A DNA stretch of 32,598 nucleotides from assembly GCA_000433175.1 (NCBI GenBank), contig HF986653.1:1-32598 (forward strand), read 5' to 3'. The DNA is from Prevotella sp. CAG:1058. Its GTDB lineage: Bacteria; Bacteroidota; Bacteroidia; Bacteroidales; Bacteroidaceae. How positions within the stretch are numbered: the first letter of the stretch is position 1; each line of letters begins with the position of its first letter. The translations under genes and the position numbers were made by a program. Positions 14,809-23,952 of this stretch are shown one piece after another. Below the pieces are notes generated by a model. It did not search any database. It was given only the letters and a program-made list of their open reading frames with translations, and was not told where the DNA came from.

Positions 14809-15354
14809 ATGGCAACACGCGAAGAATACGAACAACTAAAGGCTTTCGCCCGCATAGACGGAGCCATTGTTGGAGGTCTGTGGATATTAAGTTTTGCGTT
14901 CTTCATCGGCGAGTTTTACAATCCTGTATTCGGGTTTGTGTCATTAGTCGTCGGAACATTTTCCTTGGTTCTTGCCGCACTAAGACTACGAAAGTTCAGG
15001 GATAATGTGCTTGACGGCATAATCTCATTCAGAAGGGCTTTACTTTACAGCATGTTGACCTATTTTTACGCTGCACTTTTAATGGCCGCAGCACAATTCA
15101 TCTATTTCCAGTTCATCGACCAGGGTTTTCTGATTTCACAATACGAAGCCATAACACAGACAAAAGAATTCGCAGAAATGCTTAAGGTTTATGGTGTAAG
15201 ACCCGATGAAATGAAGTTGGCAATGGACAACATCGCTTCACTGCGTCCGATTGATATAGCGCTGCAATTTCTGTCAACAAACATTATTTTAGGCTTTGTG
15301 TTAAGCCTGCCGATAGCAGCAATGCTAAAGTCAAGATATAAAAGAAGATTTTAG
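14809..15354 (+). CDS. DUF4199-like four-helix membrane protein
   Basis: This 181-residue protein has hydrophobic segments at about residues 18-36, 40-58, 78-100 and 155-176, with a polar stretch of about 50 residues between the third and fourth. The arrangement and sequence character match what I recall as DUF4199, a Bacteroidetes family of unknown function commonly found directly upstream of a family 2 glycosyltransferase, as here (46 nt). It ends with a basic tail (KSRYKRRF). It may assist the glycosyltransferase or its lipid substrate; this is inferred from context only. Confidence 0.75.
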   Translation: MATREEYEQLKAFARIDGAIVGGLWILSFAFFIGEFYNPVFGFVSLVVGTFSLVLAALRLRKFRDNVLDGIISFRRALLYSMLTYFYAALLMAAAQFIYFQFIDQGFLISQYEAITQTKEFAEMLKVYGVRPDEMKLAMDNIASLRPIDIALQFLSTNIILGFVLSLPIAAMLKSRYKRRF

Positions 15355-15400
15355 TACGCAATACCATACAAACAAATAAACCAAAACCAAGAAAATAAAA

Positions 15401-16378
15401 ATGGACATATCCGTAGTAATTCCATTATATAACGAAGAAGAATCGCTGCCCGAGCTTTACGCCTGGATAGAGCGTGTGATGAAAGAAAACAACTTCAGTT
15501 ACGAAGTGATATTCATCAATGACGGCTCGACCGACCGTTCATGGAACGTAATTCAAGACCTTAGCATCAATCACGAATGCGTAAAGGGAATTAAGTTCCG
15601 CCGCAATTACGGGAAAAGTCCTGCCCTATATTGCGGTTTCAAGGAGGCTCAAGGAGATGTCGTCATAACCATGGACGCAGACTTGCAGGACTCTCCCGAC
15701 GAAATACCGGAACTTTACAGGATGATAATGGAAGACGGATACGACCTTGTGTCAGGTTACAAGCAGAAGCGCTACGACCCGTTATCAAAGACCATTCCTA
15801 CCAAGCTGTTCAACGCTACGGCACGCAAAATAAGCGGAATCAAAAACCTGCACGACTTCAACTGCGGTCTTAAATCATACCGCAAGAATGTTGTTAAAAA
15901 CATAGAAGTTTACGGGGAAATGCACCGCTACATACCTTACCTTGCTAAAAACGCAGGCTTTGACAAAATAGGCGAGAAAGTGGTACACCACCAAGCGCGC
16001 AAATACGGGAGTTCGAAATTCGGCCTCAACCGCTTCTTCAACGGTTATCTTGACTTAATAACATTATGGTTCCTCAGTAGTTTCGGCCGCAAACCCATGC
16101 ACGTATTCGGATTCCTCGGCTCTATAATGTTTTTCATAGGCTTGGTGTCGGCAATAATAATAGGTGTGGACAAACTGTACTCACTCGCCAACGGCATACC
16201 GCAGCGCTTGGTAACCGATTCACCCTACTTCTATATTGCATTAACAATGATGATGATCGGAACGCAATTATTCCTTGCCGGATTCCTAGGCGACCTGATA
16301 AGCCGGAACTCGCTAAACCGGAATGATTATCAAATCGAAGATGAAATAAGATGCGGAGAACATCATAACGCAAAGTAA
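15401..16378 (+). CDS. Family 2 glycosyltransferase with C-terminal membrane helices
   Basis: This 325-residue enzyme resembles dolichol-phosphate mannose synthase, GtrB and ArnC, which transfer a sugar from a nucleotide to polyprenyl phosphate on the cytoplasmic face. The GT-A core starts VVIPLYNEEESLPEL (5-19), nucleotide-binding NDGSTDRS lies at 40-47, and the metal-binding DAD triad is at 92-94 (MDADLQDSPDEI). Two transmembrane segments (about 236-258 and 270-297) anchor the C-terminus. The following HH-x-A-R-x-Y-G-x-S-K element is also typical. Its neighbours are a DUF4199 membrane protein before it and a small predicted lipoprotein after it. The sugar donor is not predictable. Confidence 0.92.
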   Translation: MDISVVIPLYNEEESLPELYAWIERVMKENNFSYEVIFINDGSTDRSWNVIQDLSINHECVKGIKFRRNYGKSPALYCGFKEAQGDVVITMDADLQDSPDEIPELYRMIMEDGYDLVSGYKQKRYDPLSKTIPTKLFNATARKISGIKNLHDFNCGLKSYRKNVVKNIEVYGEMHRYIPYLAKNAGFDKIGEKVVHHQARKYGSSKFGLNRFFNGYLDLITLWFLSSFGRKPMHVFGFLGSIMFFIGLVSAIIIGVDKLYSLANGIPQRLVTDSPYFYIALTMMMIGTQLFLAGFLGDLISRNSLNRNDYQIEDEIRCGEHHNAK

Positions 16379-16400
16379 AACGAGGAAAATCATATAAGAA

Positions 16401-17003
16401 ATGATAAAAAGAACACATGCAAACAACGTCAGAAAGAATATCGTTTACCCTGACAAATACAAGGAATGCCAAGGCAAAAGATTGTCAATCAAACGTGCCA
16501 AATCATTATTCCTTTCAAATCTGCCGTTGTTCCTATTTGTTCTATTATTATTAACGGCGTCATGCACAACGGTTGACTGTCCTTTGAACAGCTTGGTTTA
16601 CACGCAATATAAGCTGATGACTCCGGAAGGCAAAGCAGACACACTTGCCGACACGTTGACCATTTCGACCAACCGCACAGACGGTTCCGACTCGATACTT
16701 ATCAACAAGAACGTAAAAACAACTGAATTCTCCCTGCCCATAAGCTATTCGCACCCACAAGATGTTTTCTATTTCGAAACAAAAGACACGCTTACGGGAG
16801 TCTGCACTTTTGATACAATAACTGTAACGAAAGAAGACCGTCCTCATTTTGAGTCTGTCGACTGTTCGCCTCTATATTTTCACACCATAACGGCAATAAA
16901 CACGACAAATAACGCTATCGACTCGGTAGTAATAATAAATCCCGATGTAAGTTATGACACCTCAAAAAAACATATTTACATATATTTCAAGCATCGCAAT
17001 TAG
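16401..17003 (+). CDS. Small lipoprotein, DUF6452-like
   Basis: A protein of up to 200 residues contains a hydrophobic stretch ending in LLLLTASC, a clear lipobox, followed by TTVDCPLNSLVYTQYKL. This matches my memory of DUF6452, a Bacteroidetes family usually encoded just before DUF6048, as here. The annotated ATG at 16401 places 27 basic, polar residues before the signal peptide. An in-frame TTG at 16482 would give a normal 28-residue lipoprotein signal starting LSIKRAKSLFL, so the true start may be there. The mature part is rich in Thr and Asp and beta-like, with a VDCSPLYFHTI segment near residue 155 supplying another Cys. The end overlaps the next gene by 50 nt. Function unknown. Confidence 0.7.
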   Translation: MIKRTHANNVRKNIVYPDKYKECQGKRLSIKRAKSLFLSNLPLFLFVLLLLTASCTTVDCPLNSLVYTQYKLMTPEGKADTLADTLTISTNRTDGSDSILINKNVKTTEFSLPISYSHPQDVFYFETKDTLTGVCTFDTITVTKEDRPHFESVDCSPLYFHTITAINTTNNAIDSVVIINPDVSYDTSKKHIYIYFKHRN

Positions 17004-17637
17004 TTTGCTCTTGCTACTATCCACGGCAGCAAACGCAAAAGGCGGTACAGAGGTTAAGACTGACACCGTACCTTTATTCAAAGGCTTCGCCGTGTCAGTA
17101 GACATTGCGGGACCTGCACAAATGCTGTTAGGGGATTACGGGCAATACGAGGCCGCGCTGCGCATAAACCTGAAAGACAAATATTTCCCAATATTTGAAT
17201 TAGGTTTGGGCAAAGCCGACCATGAAAACGACCTAACTCAAATATCATACAAGACGAGCGCACCATACGCAAGAATCGGCGTTGACTTCAACCTCCTAAA
17301 AAACAAGCACGACATTTACCGGCTGTTCGCTGGTGTAAGATATGCTTTTACTTCATTTAAATATGACTTGTCACACCCGGGCGTGACTGATCCTGTATGG
17401 GGTGACACTGCACCCTACAACGCACAAGACGTAAAATGCTCTTACCAATGGTTCGAAGCTGTAATCGGTGTGGATGCAAAAATGTGGGGACCAGTACATT
17501 TGGGCTGGAGTGTAAGATACAGAAGCAGACTATCATACGATGACGGTGCACTTGGCAATTCATGGTACGTTCCAGGATACGGCAAGTCCGGGAGCAGCAA
17601 CATCGGCGGAACATTCAATGTTACCATCGACATTTGA
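16954..17637 (+). CDS. DUF6048-like outer-membrane beta-barrel protein
   Basis: This 227-residue exported protein has a signal peptide at residues 1-28 (LLLLLSTAANA then KG). The mature chain is composed of alternating amphipathic strands (YEAALRINLKD, FPIFELGLGK, HDIYRLFAGVRYAFTSF, VHLGWSVRYRSRL) and ends FNVTIDI, as expected for an eight-to-ten-stranded outer-membrane barrel. It resembles DUF6048, which commonly follows a DUF6452 lipoprotein. Its start lies inside the upstream gene in another frame (50-nt overlap). No later start would keep the signal peptide, so the overlap is likely real. Confidence 0.78.
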   Translation: MTPQKNIFTYISSIAISLLLLLSTAANAKGGTEVKTDTVPLFKGFAVSVDIAGPAQMLLGDYGQYEAALRINLKDKYFPIFELGLGKADHENDLTQISYKTSAPYARIGVDFNLLKNKHDIYRLFAGVRYAFTSFKYDLSHPGVTDPVWGDTAPYNAQDVKCSYQWFEAVIGVDAKMWGPVHLGWSVRYRSRLSYDDGALGNSWYVPGYGKSGSSNIGGTFNVTIDI

Positions 17638-17640
17638 CAA

Positions 17641-17661
17641 ATGCACTAAAAAATAGTGCAT
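17641..17661. terminator. Hairpin after the DUF6048 gene
   Basis: ATGCACTA (17641-17648) pairs with TAGTGCAT (17654-17661) around an AAAAA loop, three nt after the stop codon. No T tract follows, so termination efficiency is uncertain. Confidence 0.5.
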
Positions 17662-17718
17662 GGCTACCCTACTTTTCCAGTTACGCTATTTCTCAACTTG
17701 TCATTAAAATAATAAACA

Positions 17719-18738
17719 ATGAAGGGCAATAAGAAACTACTATGGCAATTAGCATTCCTGCTGTTTCTGATTATCGGCACGATTGCCATCGTCAGGCAAC
17801 AACGCTCGACACCTTATCAAAAAGATACGGGGTTTGTATTCGGTACTGTTTACAACATCACATACCAAAATGACAATAACCTGAAAAAAGAAATCGAAGC
17901 CGAACTTGTGAAAGTAGACAATTCACTGTCGCCTTTCAACAAGGAATCAATAATATCGAAAATCAACCGTAACGAAAACGTTAAGGCTGACCAAATGTTC
18001 ACTGACGTATTCACACTAGCGGAGAAAATATCAGAAGAAACAGATGGTGCCTTTGACATAACAGTGGCTCCTTTAGTGAACGCATGGGGGTTCGGATTCA
18101 AGAACGATGTCATGCCGGGCAAAGAGACAATCGACAGTTTACGACAGTTCATCGGTTACAAAAAGACATCGTTCAACGACGGTTATGTGAAAAAAGACGA
18201 CCCACGCATAATGCTCGATTGCAGTGCAATAGCAAAAGGATACGCATGCGATGTCGTTGCCAATCTCCTGCGTTCTAAAGGGATAGACAATTTCATGGTT
18301 GAGATAGGTGGTGAAATCGTAACAAGCGGCATTAACGACAAACGTATTCCGTGGAAAATCGGAGTAACCAAACCTATTGACGACACACTGAATACAAACC
18401 AACAGTTGCAAACTGTGCTTAACGTAACCAACAAGGCAATGGCAACAAGCGGCAACTACCGCAACTATTATTATAAGAACGGGAAGAAATACGCCCATAC
18501 CATAGATCCAAGAACGGGCTATCCAGTGCAACATAATATCCTGTCAGCCACAGTTCTGACTGACAACTGCGCTTCGGCAGACGCTTACGCCACAGCTTTC
18601 ATGGTTATGGGGCTTGACAAGGCTAAAGCAATACTTGCTAAAAACAAAAGCCTAATGGCTTATTTTATTTATTCGGACGAAAACGGTAACAACGCCGTAT
18701 GGTACTCGCCATCGCTAAGGGACAAAATTGCGGAATAA
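17719..18738 (+). CDS. apbE: FAD:protein FMN transferase (ApbE family)
   Basis: This 339-residue enzyme transfers FMN from FAD to Thr or Ser side chains of periplasmic electron-transfer subunits such as those of the NQR and RNF complexes. Visible features are GTVYNITY near the start of the domain, SPFNKESIISKIN, LDCSAIAKGYACDVV with the conserved A-K-G-Y, the VEIGGEI strand, HTIDPRTGYPV (the H-x-I-D-P-x-T-G motif), and NCASADAYATAFMVMG, which holds the metal-binding residues. The N-terminus (8-25) is a hydrophobic anchor without the usual lipobox Cys, so the protein is probably tethered or cleaved but not lipidated. A weak -7-like TACTTTTC lies at 17670-17677. No target flavoprotein genes are in the window. 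Confidence 0.94.
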   Translation: MKGNKKLLWQLAFLLFLIIGTIAIVRQQRSTPYQKDTGFVFGTVYNITYQNDNNLKKEIEAELVKVDNSLSPFNKESIISKINRNENVKADQMFTDVFTLAEKISEETDGAFDITVAPLVNAWGFGFKNDVMPGKETIDSLRQFIGYKKTSFNDGYVKKDDPRIMLDCSAIAKGYACDVVANLLRSKGIDNFMVEIGGEIVTSGINDKRIPWKIGVTKPIDDTLNTNQQLQTVLNVTNKAMATSGNYRNYYYKNGKKYAHTIDPRTGYPVQHNILSATVLTDNCASADAYATAFMVMGLDKAKAILAKNKSLMAYFIYSDENGNNAVWYSPSLRDKIAE

Positions 18739-18811
18739 AAGCAAAAGATACGCACAAACAGACAACATGCCATAAAAAACGATTCACTATATACATTCAA
18801 CTTCATAATTC

Positions 18812-19486
18812 ATGCCTAGTACCAAACTTCACGAGCGCCTGCTCGAACTTCCATTATTTCAAGGTATGAGCAGAAACGACCTTGAAGAGGTCGTAACATC
18901 AACAAAATTCTGCAATTTGTCTTATGCAAAAGGTAAAGTTGTAGTAAACGAAAATGAAGTTTGTGACAAGTTGTTTTTCTTAGTGAAAGGCTCAATCTAT
19001 GCCATCGGATACGCAGACGACCATGGTTATTCCATAACTGAAACATTCTCTGCCCCAGAGATTCTCCAACCGGAACGAATATTCGGACTGACGCAGCGCT
19101 ATTCACGTACATTCAAGACCAAGACAGACTGTATGTTTATAAGTCTCGGAAAAATGGAAACTCTTGAACTAGCCGAGAAATATGAAATATTCAGGCTGAA
19201 CATGCTGAACATCATCTGTACGAAATCCCAACGGCTTACACGCTTTCCATGGCGCACCCAACCTAAAGACATACGGCATAAAATCGCCAGATTCATCGAG
19301 AAGCGTTGTCTGAGGCCGGCAGGCGAAAAGACAGTACATATCAAAATGGAAAGGCTAAGTGACGAGTTAAGCGAAAGCCGGCTAAACATTTCAAGAGAAC
19401 TGAACGCAATGGATGCAGAAGGAATAATATCACTAAGACGCGGTGAAATATACATATCTGCGCTAGAAAGAATCATAAGAAGTTAA
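18812..19486 (+). CDS. Crp/Fnr-family transcriptional regulator
   Basis: This 224-residue protein has an N-terminal cupin-like cNMP-binding fold (LFQGMSRNDLEEVV, then KGKVVVNENEVCDKLFFLVKGSIYA), a long dimer helix around 115-140 and a winged helix-turn-helix at about 175-215 (MERLSDELSESRLNISRELNAM as recognition region). The phosphate-binding cassette that grips cyclic nucleotide in Crp is not recognisable between residues 78 and 105, and there is no N-terminal Cys cluster for an Fe-S centre as in Fnr, so the effector is unknown. It is 73 nt after apbE and could be cotranscribed or stand alone. Small Bacteroidetes Crp/Fnr proteins often answer redox or nitrosative stress, but nothing here proves that. 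Confidence 0.85.
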   Translation: MPSTKLHERLLELPLFQGMSRNDLEEVVTSTKFCNLSYAKGKVVVNENEVCDKLFFLVKGSIYAIGYADDHGYSITETFSAPEILQPERIFGLTQRYSRTFKTKTDCMFISLGKMETLELAEKYEIFRLNMLNIICTKSQRLTRFPWRTQPKDIRHKIARFIEKRCLRPAGEKTVHIKMERLSDELSESRLNISRELNAMDAEGIISLRRGEIYISALERIIRS

Positions 19487-19543
19487 AGCGGTAAATATTA
19501 GTTAAAATCATTTTACCGATTAACATACAACAAATATAATTAC

Positions 19544-19551
19544 TATCTTTG
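19544..19551 (+). promoter_or_regulatory. Promoter -7 box for the M3 peptidase gene
   Basis: TATCTTTG matches TAnnTTTG, 27 nt before the ATG at 19579, predicting a leader of about 20 nt. Confidence 0.6.
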
Positions 19552-19578
19552 TAATCAAAATTTCAGATAAACGTTAGT

Positions 19579-21675
19579 ATGAATGAAAATATGACAGAAG
19601 GAATACGTAAAAATCCTTTTTTTGAGCCATACAATACCATTCACGATACTGTTCCTTTCGATAAAATAAAACTGGAAGACTTCGAAGAAGCCTTCATGGA
19701 AGGAATACGCCGTGACGACGAGCAAATTGCAAAAACGATAAACAACCAGGACAAACCGACTTTCGACAACACGATTATAAATGTCGACGAAGACAAAGAC
19801 GGGTATTACGACCTGCTGTCACGAGTATCGACTGTATTCTCCAACCTCTTAAGTGCGGAAACTAACGACGAGTTGGACGCCTTAGCGCAGAAAATGCAGC
19901 CGATATTGACAAAACACGCTAACGACGTGAGACTGAACAAGCAACTCTTCAACCGCATCAAGGCCGTACACACACATCACAGGAAACTCACCAACGAAGA
20001 GAAAAAGCTCCTGGACAACTGCTACGACGGTTTTGTACGAAGCGGTGCCCTACTCGACGACGAAGGAAAGGAAAAACTCCGTAAACTTACGGAAGAAGCC
20101 GGGATGTTGTCACTCCAATTCTCGCAAAACCTGTTGAAAGAGAACAAGGCATACACCCTGCACATCACTGACGAGGCACAACTCGAAGGTCTGCCTGACA
20201 CAGCACGCGAAGCGGCTGCAATGGCAGCCAAAGAAAAAGGCGTCGACGGTTGGATATTCACCCTCGACTATCCGAGCTACAGTCCGTTCATGACATACGC
20301 CACCAACCGCGAGCTGCGCAAGCAAATGTACATGGCACGCAACACGGTCTGCACGCACGACAACAAAGAGAACAACATCGAAATATGCAAACGCCTTGTC
20401 AATCTGAGAAGGGAAATAGCCCAACTTTTAGGCTATAAGACTTACGCCGAATATGTATTGAAGCACAGAATGGCTAGCAACTCGCGCAACGTTTACAAAC
20501 TGCTTGACGACCTTATTGAAGCCTACAAGCCTACTGCCGTCAAGGAGATAAACGACATAGACAAACTTGCAAAGAAACTTGAAGGCAAAGACTTCAAGGT
20601 CGAGCCTTGGGACTTCAGTTATTATTCACACAAGCTGCAGCTGAAGAAATTCAACATCGATTCAGAGATGTTGAGACCATATTTCGAACTGTCAAACGTC
20701 ATAAAGGGCGTGTTCGGACTTGCCAACAAGTTGTACGGAATAACTTTCAAGGAGAACAAAGACATCCAGGTTTACCACCCTGACGTTAAGGCATACGAAG
20801 TGTTCGACAAGGACGGTTCATACCTCGCCGTATTCTACGCCGACTTCTTCCCGAGGAAAGGCAAGCAGGGCGGTGCATGGATGACTCAGTTCCAGGGACA
20901 ATGGATTGACCGTAAAGGCAACAATGTGCGTCCACACGTCAGCGTTGTGATGAATCTCACAAAGCCGACAGAAGAAAAGCCGGCACTCCTGACACTTGGT
21001 GAAGTTGAAACATTCCTGCACGAATTCGGACACTCCCTTCACGGAATGTTTGCCAATACACGTTTTGAAAGCCTTTCAGGCACAAACGTTTGGTGGGACT
21101 TCGTCGAACTGCCGTCACAGTTCATGGAGAACTTCGCAGTAGAAAAAGAATTCCTGCGCACGTTTGCATTCCATTACCAGACAGGCGAGCCCTTGCCCGA
21201 CGAACTGATAGAGCGTATTGTCAAGAGCCGCAACTTCATGGCGGCATACGCATGCCTGCGCCAGGTAAGTTTCGGACTTCTCGACATGGCATACTATACT
21301 AAGAAAGAACAGTTCGACGAAGATATAATTCCGTTCGAGAAGAAAGCATGGGAAAAGGCCATGGTGACTGAACAACTGCCTGACACATGCATGACAGTAC
21401 AATTCAGCCACATAATGGCAGGAGGTTATGCGGCCGGCTATTACAGCTATAAATGGGCTGAAGTACTCGATGCCGACGCGTTCAGCGTATTCAAGAAACA
21501 CGGAATTTTCGACACCAAGACAGCACAGAACTTCCGTGACAACATATTGTCAAAAGGAGGCACCGAACACCCGATGACGCTATACAAACGATTCAAAGGC
21601 AGCGAGCCTACAATAGACGCCCTGCTAAAGCGCAACGGAATAAAACGTGTAAAAAGCAAAACGGCAAAAAAGTAA
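19579..21675 (+). CDS. M3-family zinc metallopeptidase (Dcp / oligopeptidase A type)
   Basis: This 698-residue enzyme hydrolyses short peptides left by protein turnover. The zinc site is HEFGH at residues 481-485, and the third ligand E510 lies 25 residues on within WWDFVELPSQFMENF, exactly the M3 arrangement. The N-terminal half is the helical lid domain (about 1-450), beginning NPFFEPYNTIHDTVPFDKI, which is typical of the Dcp/OpdA branch. There is no signal peptide, so it is probably cytoplasmic, though some Dcp homologues in this phylum are exported. The ATG at 19591 (Met5) is an alternative start. It has its own promoter and precedes the dCMP deaminase by 38 nt. Confidence 0.95.
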   Translation: MNENMTEGIRKNPFFEPYNTIHDTVPFDKIKLEDFEEAFMEGIRRDDEQIAKTINNQDKPTFDNTIINVDEDKDGYYDLLSRVSTVFSNLLSAETNDELDALAQKMQPILTKHANDVRLNKQLFNRIKAVHTHHRKLTNEEKKLLDNCYDGFVRSGALLDDEGKEKLRKLTEEAGMLSLQFSQNLLKENKAYTLHITDEAQLEGLPDTAREAAAMAAKEKGVDGWIFTLDYPSYSPFMTYATNRELRKQMYMARNTVCTHDNKENNIEICKRLVNLRREIAQLLGYKTYAEYVLKHRMASNSRNVYKLLDDLIEAYKPTAVKEINDIDKLAKKLEGKDFKVEPWDFSYYSHKLQLKKFNIDSEMLRPYFELSNVIKGVFGLANKLYGITFKENKDIQVYHPDVKAYEVFDKDGSYLAVFYADFFPRKGKQGGAWMTQFQGQWIDRKGNNVRPHVSVVMNLTKPTEEKPALLTLGEVETFLHEFGHSLHGMFANTRFESLSGTNVWWDFVELPSQFMENFAVEKEFLRTFAFHYQTGEPLPDELIERIVKSRNFMAAYACLRQVSFGLLDMAYYTKKEQFDEDIIPFEKKAWEKAMVTEQLPDTCMTVQFSHIMAGGYAAGYYSYKWAEVLDADAFSVFKKHGIFDTKTAQNFRDNILSKGGTEHPMTLYKRFKGSEPTIDALLKRNGIKRVKSKTAKK

Positions 21676-21713
21676 ACTATCCTGGTATTTGTCTTTAACT
21701 ACGAAATTAAATT

Positions 21714-22160
21714 ATGACCGCAAAAGAGGATAAACAGCTGCTACTTGACCTGCGCTACTTGCGCATGGCCCGCATCTGGGCAGAAAACAGCTATTGTAAG
21801 CGACGTAAGGTCGGAGCATTGGTTGTCAAAGACAAAATGATAATAAGCGACGGATACAACGGTACACCCAGCGGATTTGAAAACGTATGCGAGGACGAAA
21901 ACAACATAACCCACCCATACGTGTTGCACGCCGAAGCCAACGCCATTACAAAACTGGCAAGAAGTTCCAACAACAGTGACGGTTCGACACTCTACGTGAC
22001 AGCATCGCCATGCATTGAATGTTCCAAGCTAATAATACAAGCAGGAATAAAGCGGGTCGTCTACGGCGAAAAATACCGTCTGGAAGACGGAATAAACCTC
22101 CTAAAAAAAGCAAACATCGAAGTAGTTTACATTAATCCTGACGAATATGAGGCCAAATAA
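21714..22160 (+). CDS. dCMP deaminase / ComEB-like cytidine deaminase
   Basis: This 148-residue zinc enzyme of the cytidine-deaminase superfamily resembles deoxycytidylate deaminases, which make dUMP for thymidylate synthesis. The zinc site is HAEANAI with H72 and catalytic E74, plus PCIEC with C100 and C103. YNGTPSGFENVCEDE (48-62) is the substrate-loop sequence characteristic of the dCMP/ComEB group, distinguishing it from tRNA adenosine or riboflavin deaminases. Its end overlaps the next gene by 14 nt, so it is cotranscribed with the S41 protease. Confidence 0.9.
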   Translation: MTAKEDKQLLLDLRYLRMARIWAENSYCKRRKVGALVVKDKMIISDGYNGTPSGFENVCEDENNITHPYVLHAEANAITKLARSSNNSDGSTLYVTASPCIECSKLIIQAGIKRVVYGEKYRLEDGINLLKKANIEVVYINPDEYEAK

Positions 22161-23808
22161 GTCAAACCGTCTGATGCCATTGCTGATGGCACTTTGCGTC
22201 GTTATAGGAATCGTCGTCGGTACATTCTATGCCAACCATTTCTCAGGCAACAGGCTAAACATCATCAATTCAGGCAGCAACAGGATAAACAACCTGCTGC
22301 ACATCATCGACGACCAGTATGTCGACAAGGTTAACATAGACTCCCTTGTCGACATGGCAATACCACAAATATTATCAGACCTTGATCCACACTCCGTATA
22401 CTTCAGTGCGAAAGAGATGCAGCAGACTACCGACGACCTTAAAGGCTCGTTCTCGGGAGTAGGCATCGAGTTCATAATACGTGAAGACACCATACGTATA
22501 CAGGGAGTTGTCAAGAACGGTCCGGCCGACCAAGTTGGCATACGCGCCGGCGACAAGATCGTAAGCGTTGACGGCAAGCCGTTTGTCGGCAAGGTGGTGA
22601 CCAACAGCGAAGCCATGAAGCGGCTTAAAGGGCCTAAGGACACGAAGGTGAAAATAGGCGTTATAAGATACGGCGAGAAGAAAGTAAAGAACTACACCAT
22701 AACACGTGGCGACATTCCACAGAAGAGCATAGTCGCCGCATACATGCTCGACGAGAACACAGGCTATATCAAGATAAAGAATTTCGGAGAAAACACTTAT
22801 CCCGAAATGCTCATCGCCCTTGCAAAACTCTCGCAGGAAGGATTCAGCAACCTGGTAGTCGACCTGCGCGACAACACCGGCGGCTACCTCAAGCCGGCAG
22901 TGCAGATAGCCAACGAGTTCCTGCCCAAGAACAAGCTGATAGTCTACACCGAAGGGCGGAAATCACCCCGTCAGGACTATTTGAGCGACGGACGAGGCAG
23001 CTACCAGCGCATACCTCTCGTCGTACTCATCAACGAAGGCTCGGCATCAGCCTCGGAAATCTTCGCAGGCGCCATACAGGACAACGACCGCGGAACCATC
23101 ATCGGCCGCCGCTCGTTCGGCAAGGGTCTGGTACAGAACCAGATAGAGTTTACCGACGGTTCTATGATACGCCTTACCATTGCACGCTACTACACCCCGT
23201 CGGGCCGTTGCATACAGAAGCCTTACACGGCAGGCGACAACGCCGACTATGAGGAAGACTTGCTTGCGAGATACCAGCACGGCGAATTCTTCTCGCAAGA
23301 CAGCATCAAGCATACAGGCCCGGCTTACCATACAGGCTTAGGGCGCACCGTCTACGGAGGTGGAGGAATCACTCCAGACATCTTCGTACCCGAAGATACG
23401 CTCGGCATGACTTCATATTTCAAGGAAGCAGCAATGCGCGGACTTATATTGCAGTTTGCATTCGTCTACACGGACAACAACCGCCCGAAACTCAGCAGCT
23501 TCGAAAATATGTACGACCTTGCCGACTATCTTGACAACCAGAACACGGTAGACAAGTTTGCCATTTACGCCGACAAGAACGGTCTGAAACGCCGCAACCT
23601 GCTGATTAAGAAGTCATACGACATGCTTAAGCTGTACATCAACAGCAGGATAATTTACAACATAATGGACGAGGAAGATTGGATTGAATACCTCAACCTC
23701 GACGACAACGTTGTCAAGACAGCCCTTGATGTGTTCAAGCGCAACGAGGCTTTCCCTAAACGACCCGTAAAGAAAGCCAAAAAACAAGCACATGGCAGCC
23801 ATCATTAA
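22147..23808 (+). CDS. S41 carboxyl-terminal processing protease
   Basis: This 553-residue envelope protease has an N-terminal membrane anchor or signal (about residues 10-28) and a CtpA-like domain order: a helical cap, a PDZ domain (roughly 90-185, FSGVGIEFI to VRNG-type strand pairs, with GIRAGDKIVSVDG), then the Ser/Lys catalytic core. The nucleophile lies in NEGSASASEIFAGAIQD (296-312) and the general base is K326 in RRSFGKGLVQ. A charged C-terminal extension of about 150 residues ends in KKAKKQAHGSHH. Such enzymes trim C-termini of periplasmic proteins or cut tagged substrates. Initiation inside the upstream gene (14-nt overlap) implies coupling to the deaminase. Confidence 0.94.
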   Translation: MRPNKSNRLMPLLMALCVVIGIVVGTFYANHFSGNRLNIINSGSNRINNLLHIIDDQYVDKVNIDSLVDMAIPQILSDLDPHSVYFSAKEMQQTTDDLKGSFSGVGIEFIIREDTIRIQGVVKNGPADQVGIRAGDKIVSVDGKPFVGKVVTNSEAMKRLKGPKDTKVKIGVIRYGEKKVKNYTITRGDIPQKSIVAAYMLDENTGYIKIKNFGENTYPEMLIALAKLSQEGFSNLVVDLRDNTGGYLKPAVQIANEFLPKNKLIVYTEGRKSPRQDYLSDGRGSYQRIPLVVLINEGSASASEIFAGAIQDNDRGTIIGRRSFGKGLVQNQIEFTDGSMIRLTIARYYTPSGRCIQKPYTAGDNADYEEDLLARYQHGEFFSQDSIKHTGPAYHTGLGRTVYGGGGITPDIFVPEDTLGMTSYFKEAAMRGLILQFAFVYTDNNRPKLSSFENMYDLADYLDNQNTVDKFAIYADKNGLKRRNLLIKKSYDMLKLYINSRIIYNIMDEEDWIEYLNLDDNVVKTALDVFKRNEAFPKRPVKKAKKQAHGSHH

Positions 23809-23952
23809 GCAATAAGAAAAATGCCACAACGAATAATAGTTGCGCTGATACAAGGATTGGGAAGAACGACATCATGATAAAATGAAACAGGTTTAACAGA
23901 TAGGGATACACGCAAAACAGCAATTGCCCGGATTAACTTTAGCCGCACAATC

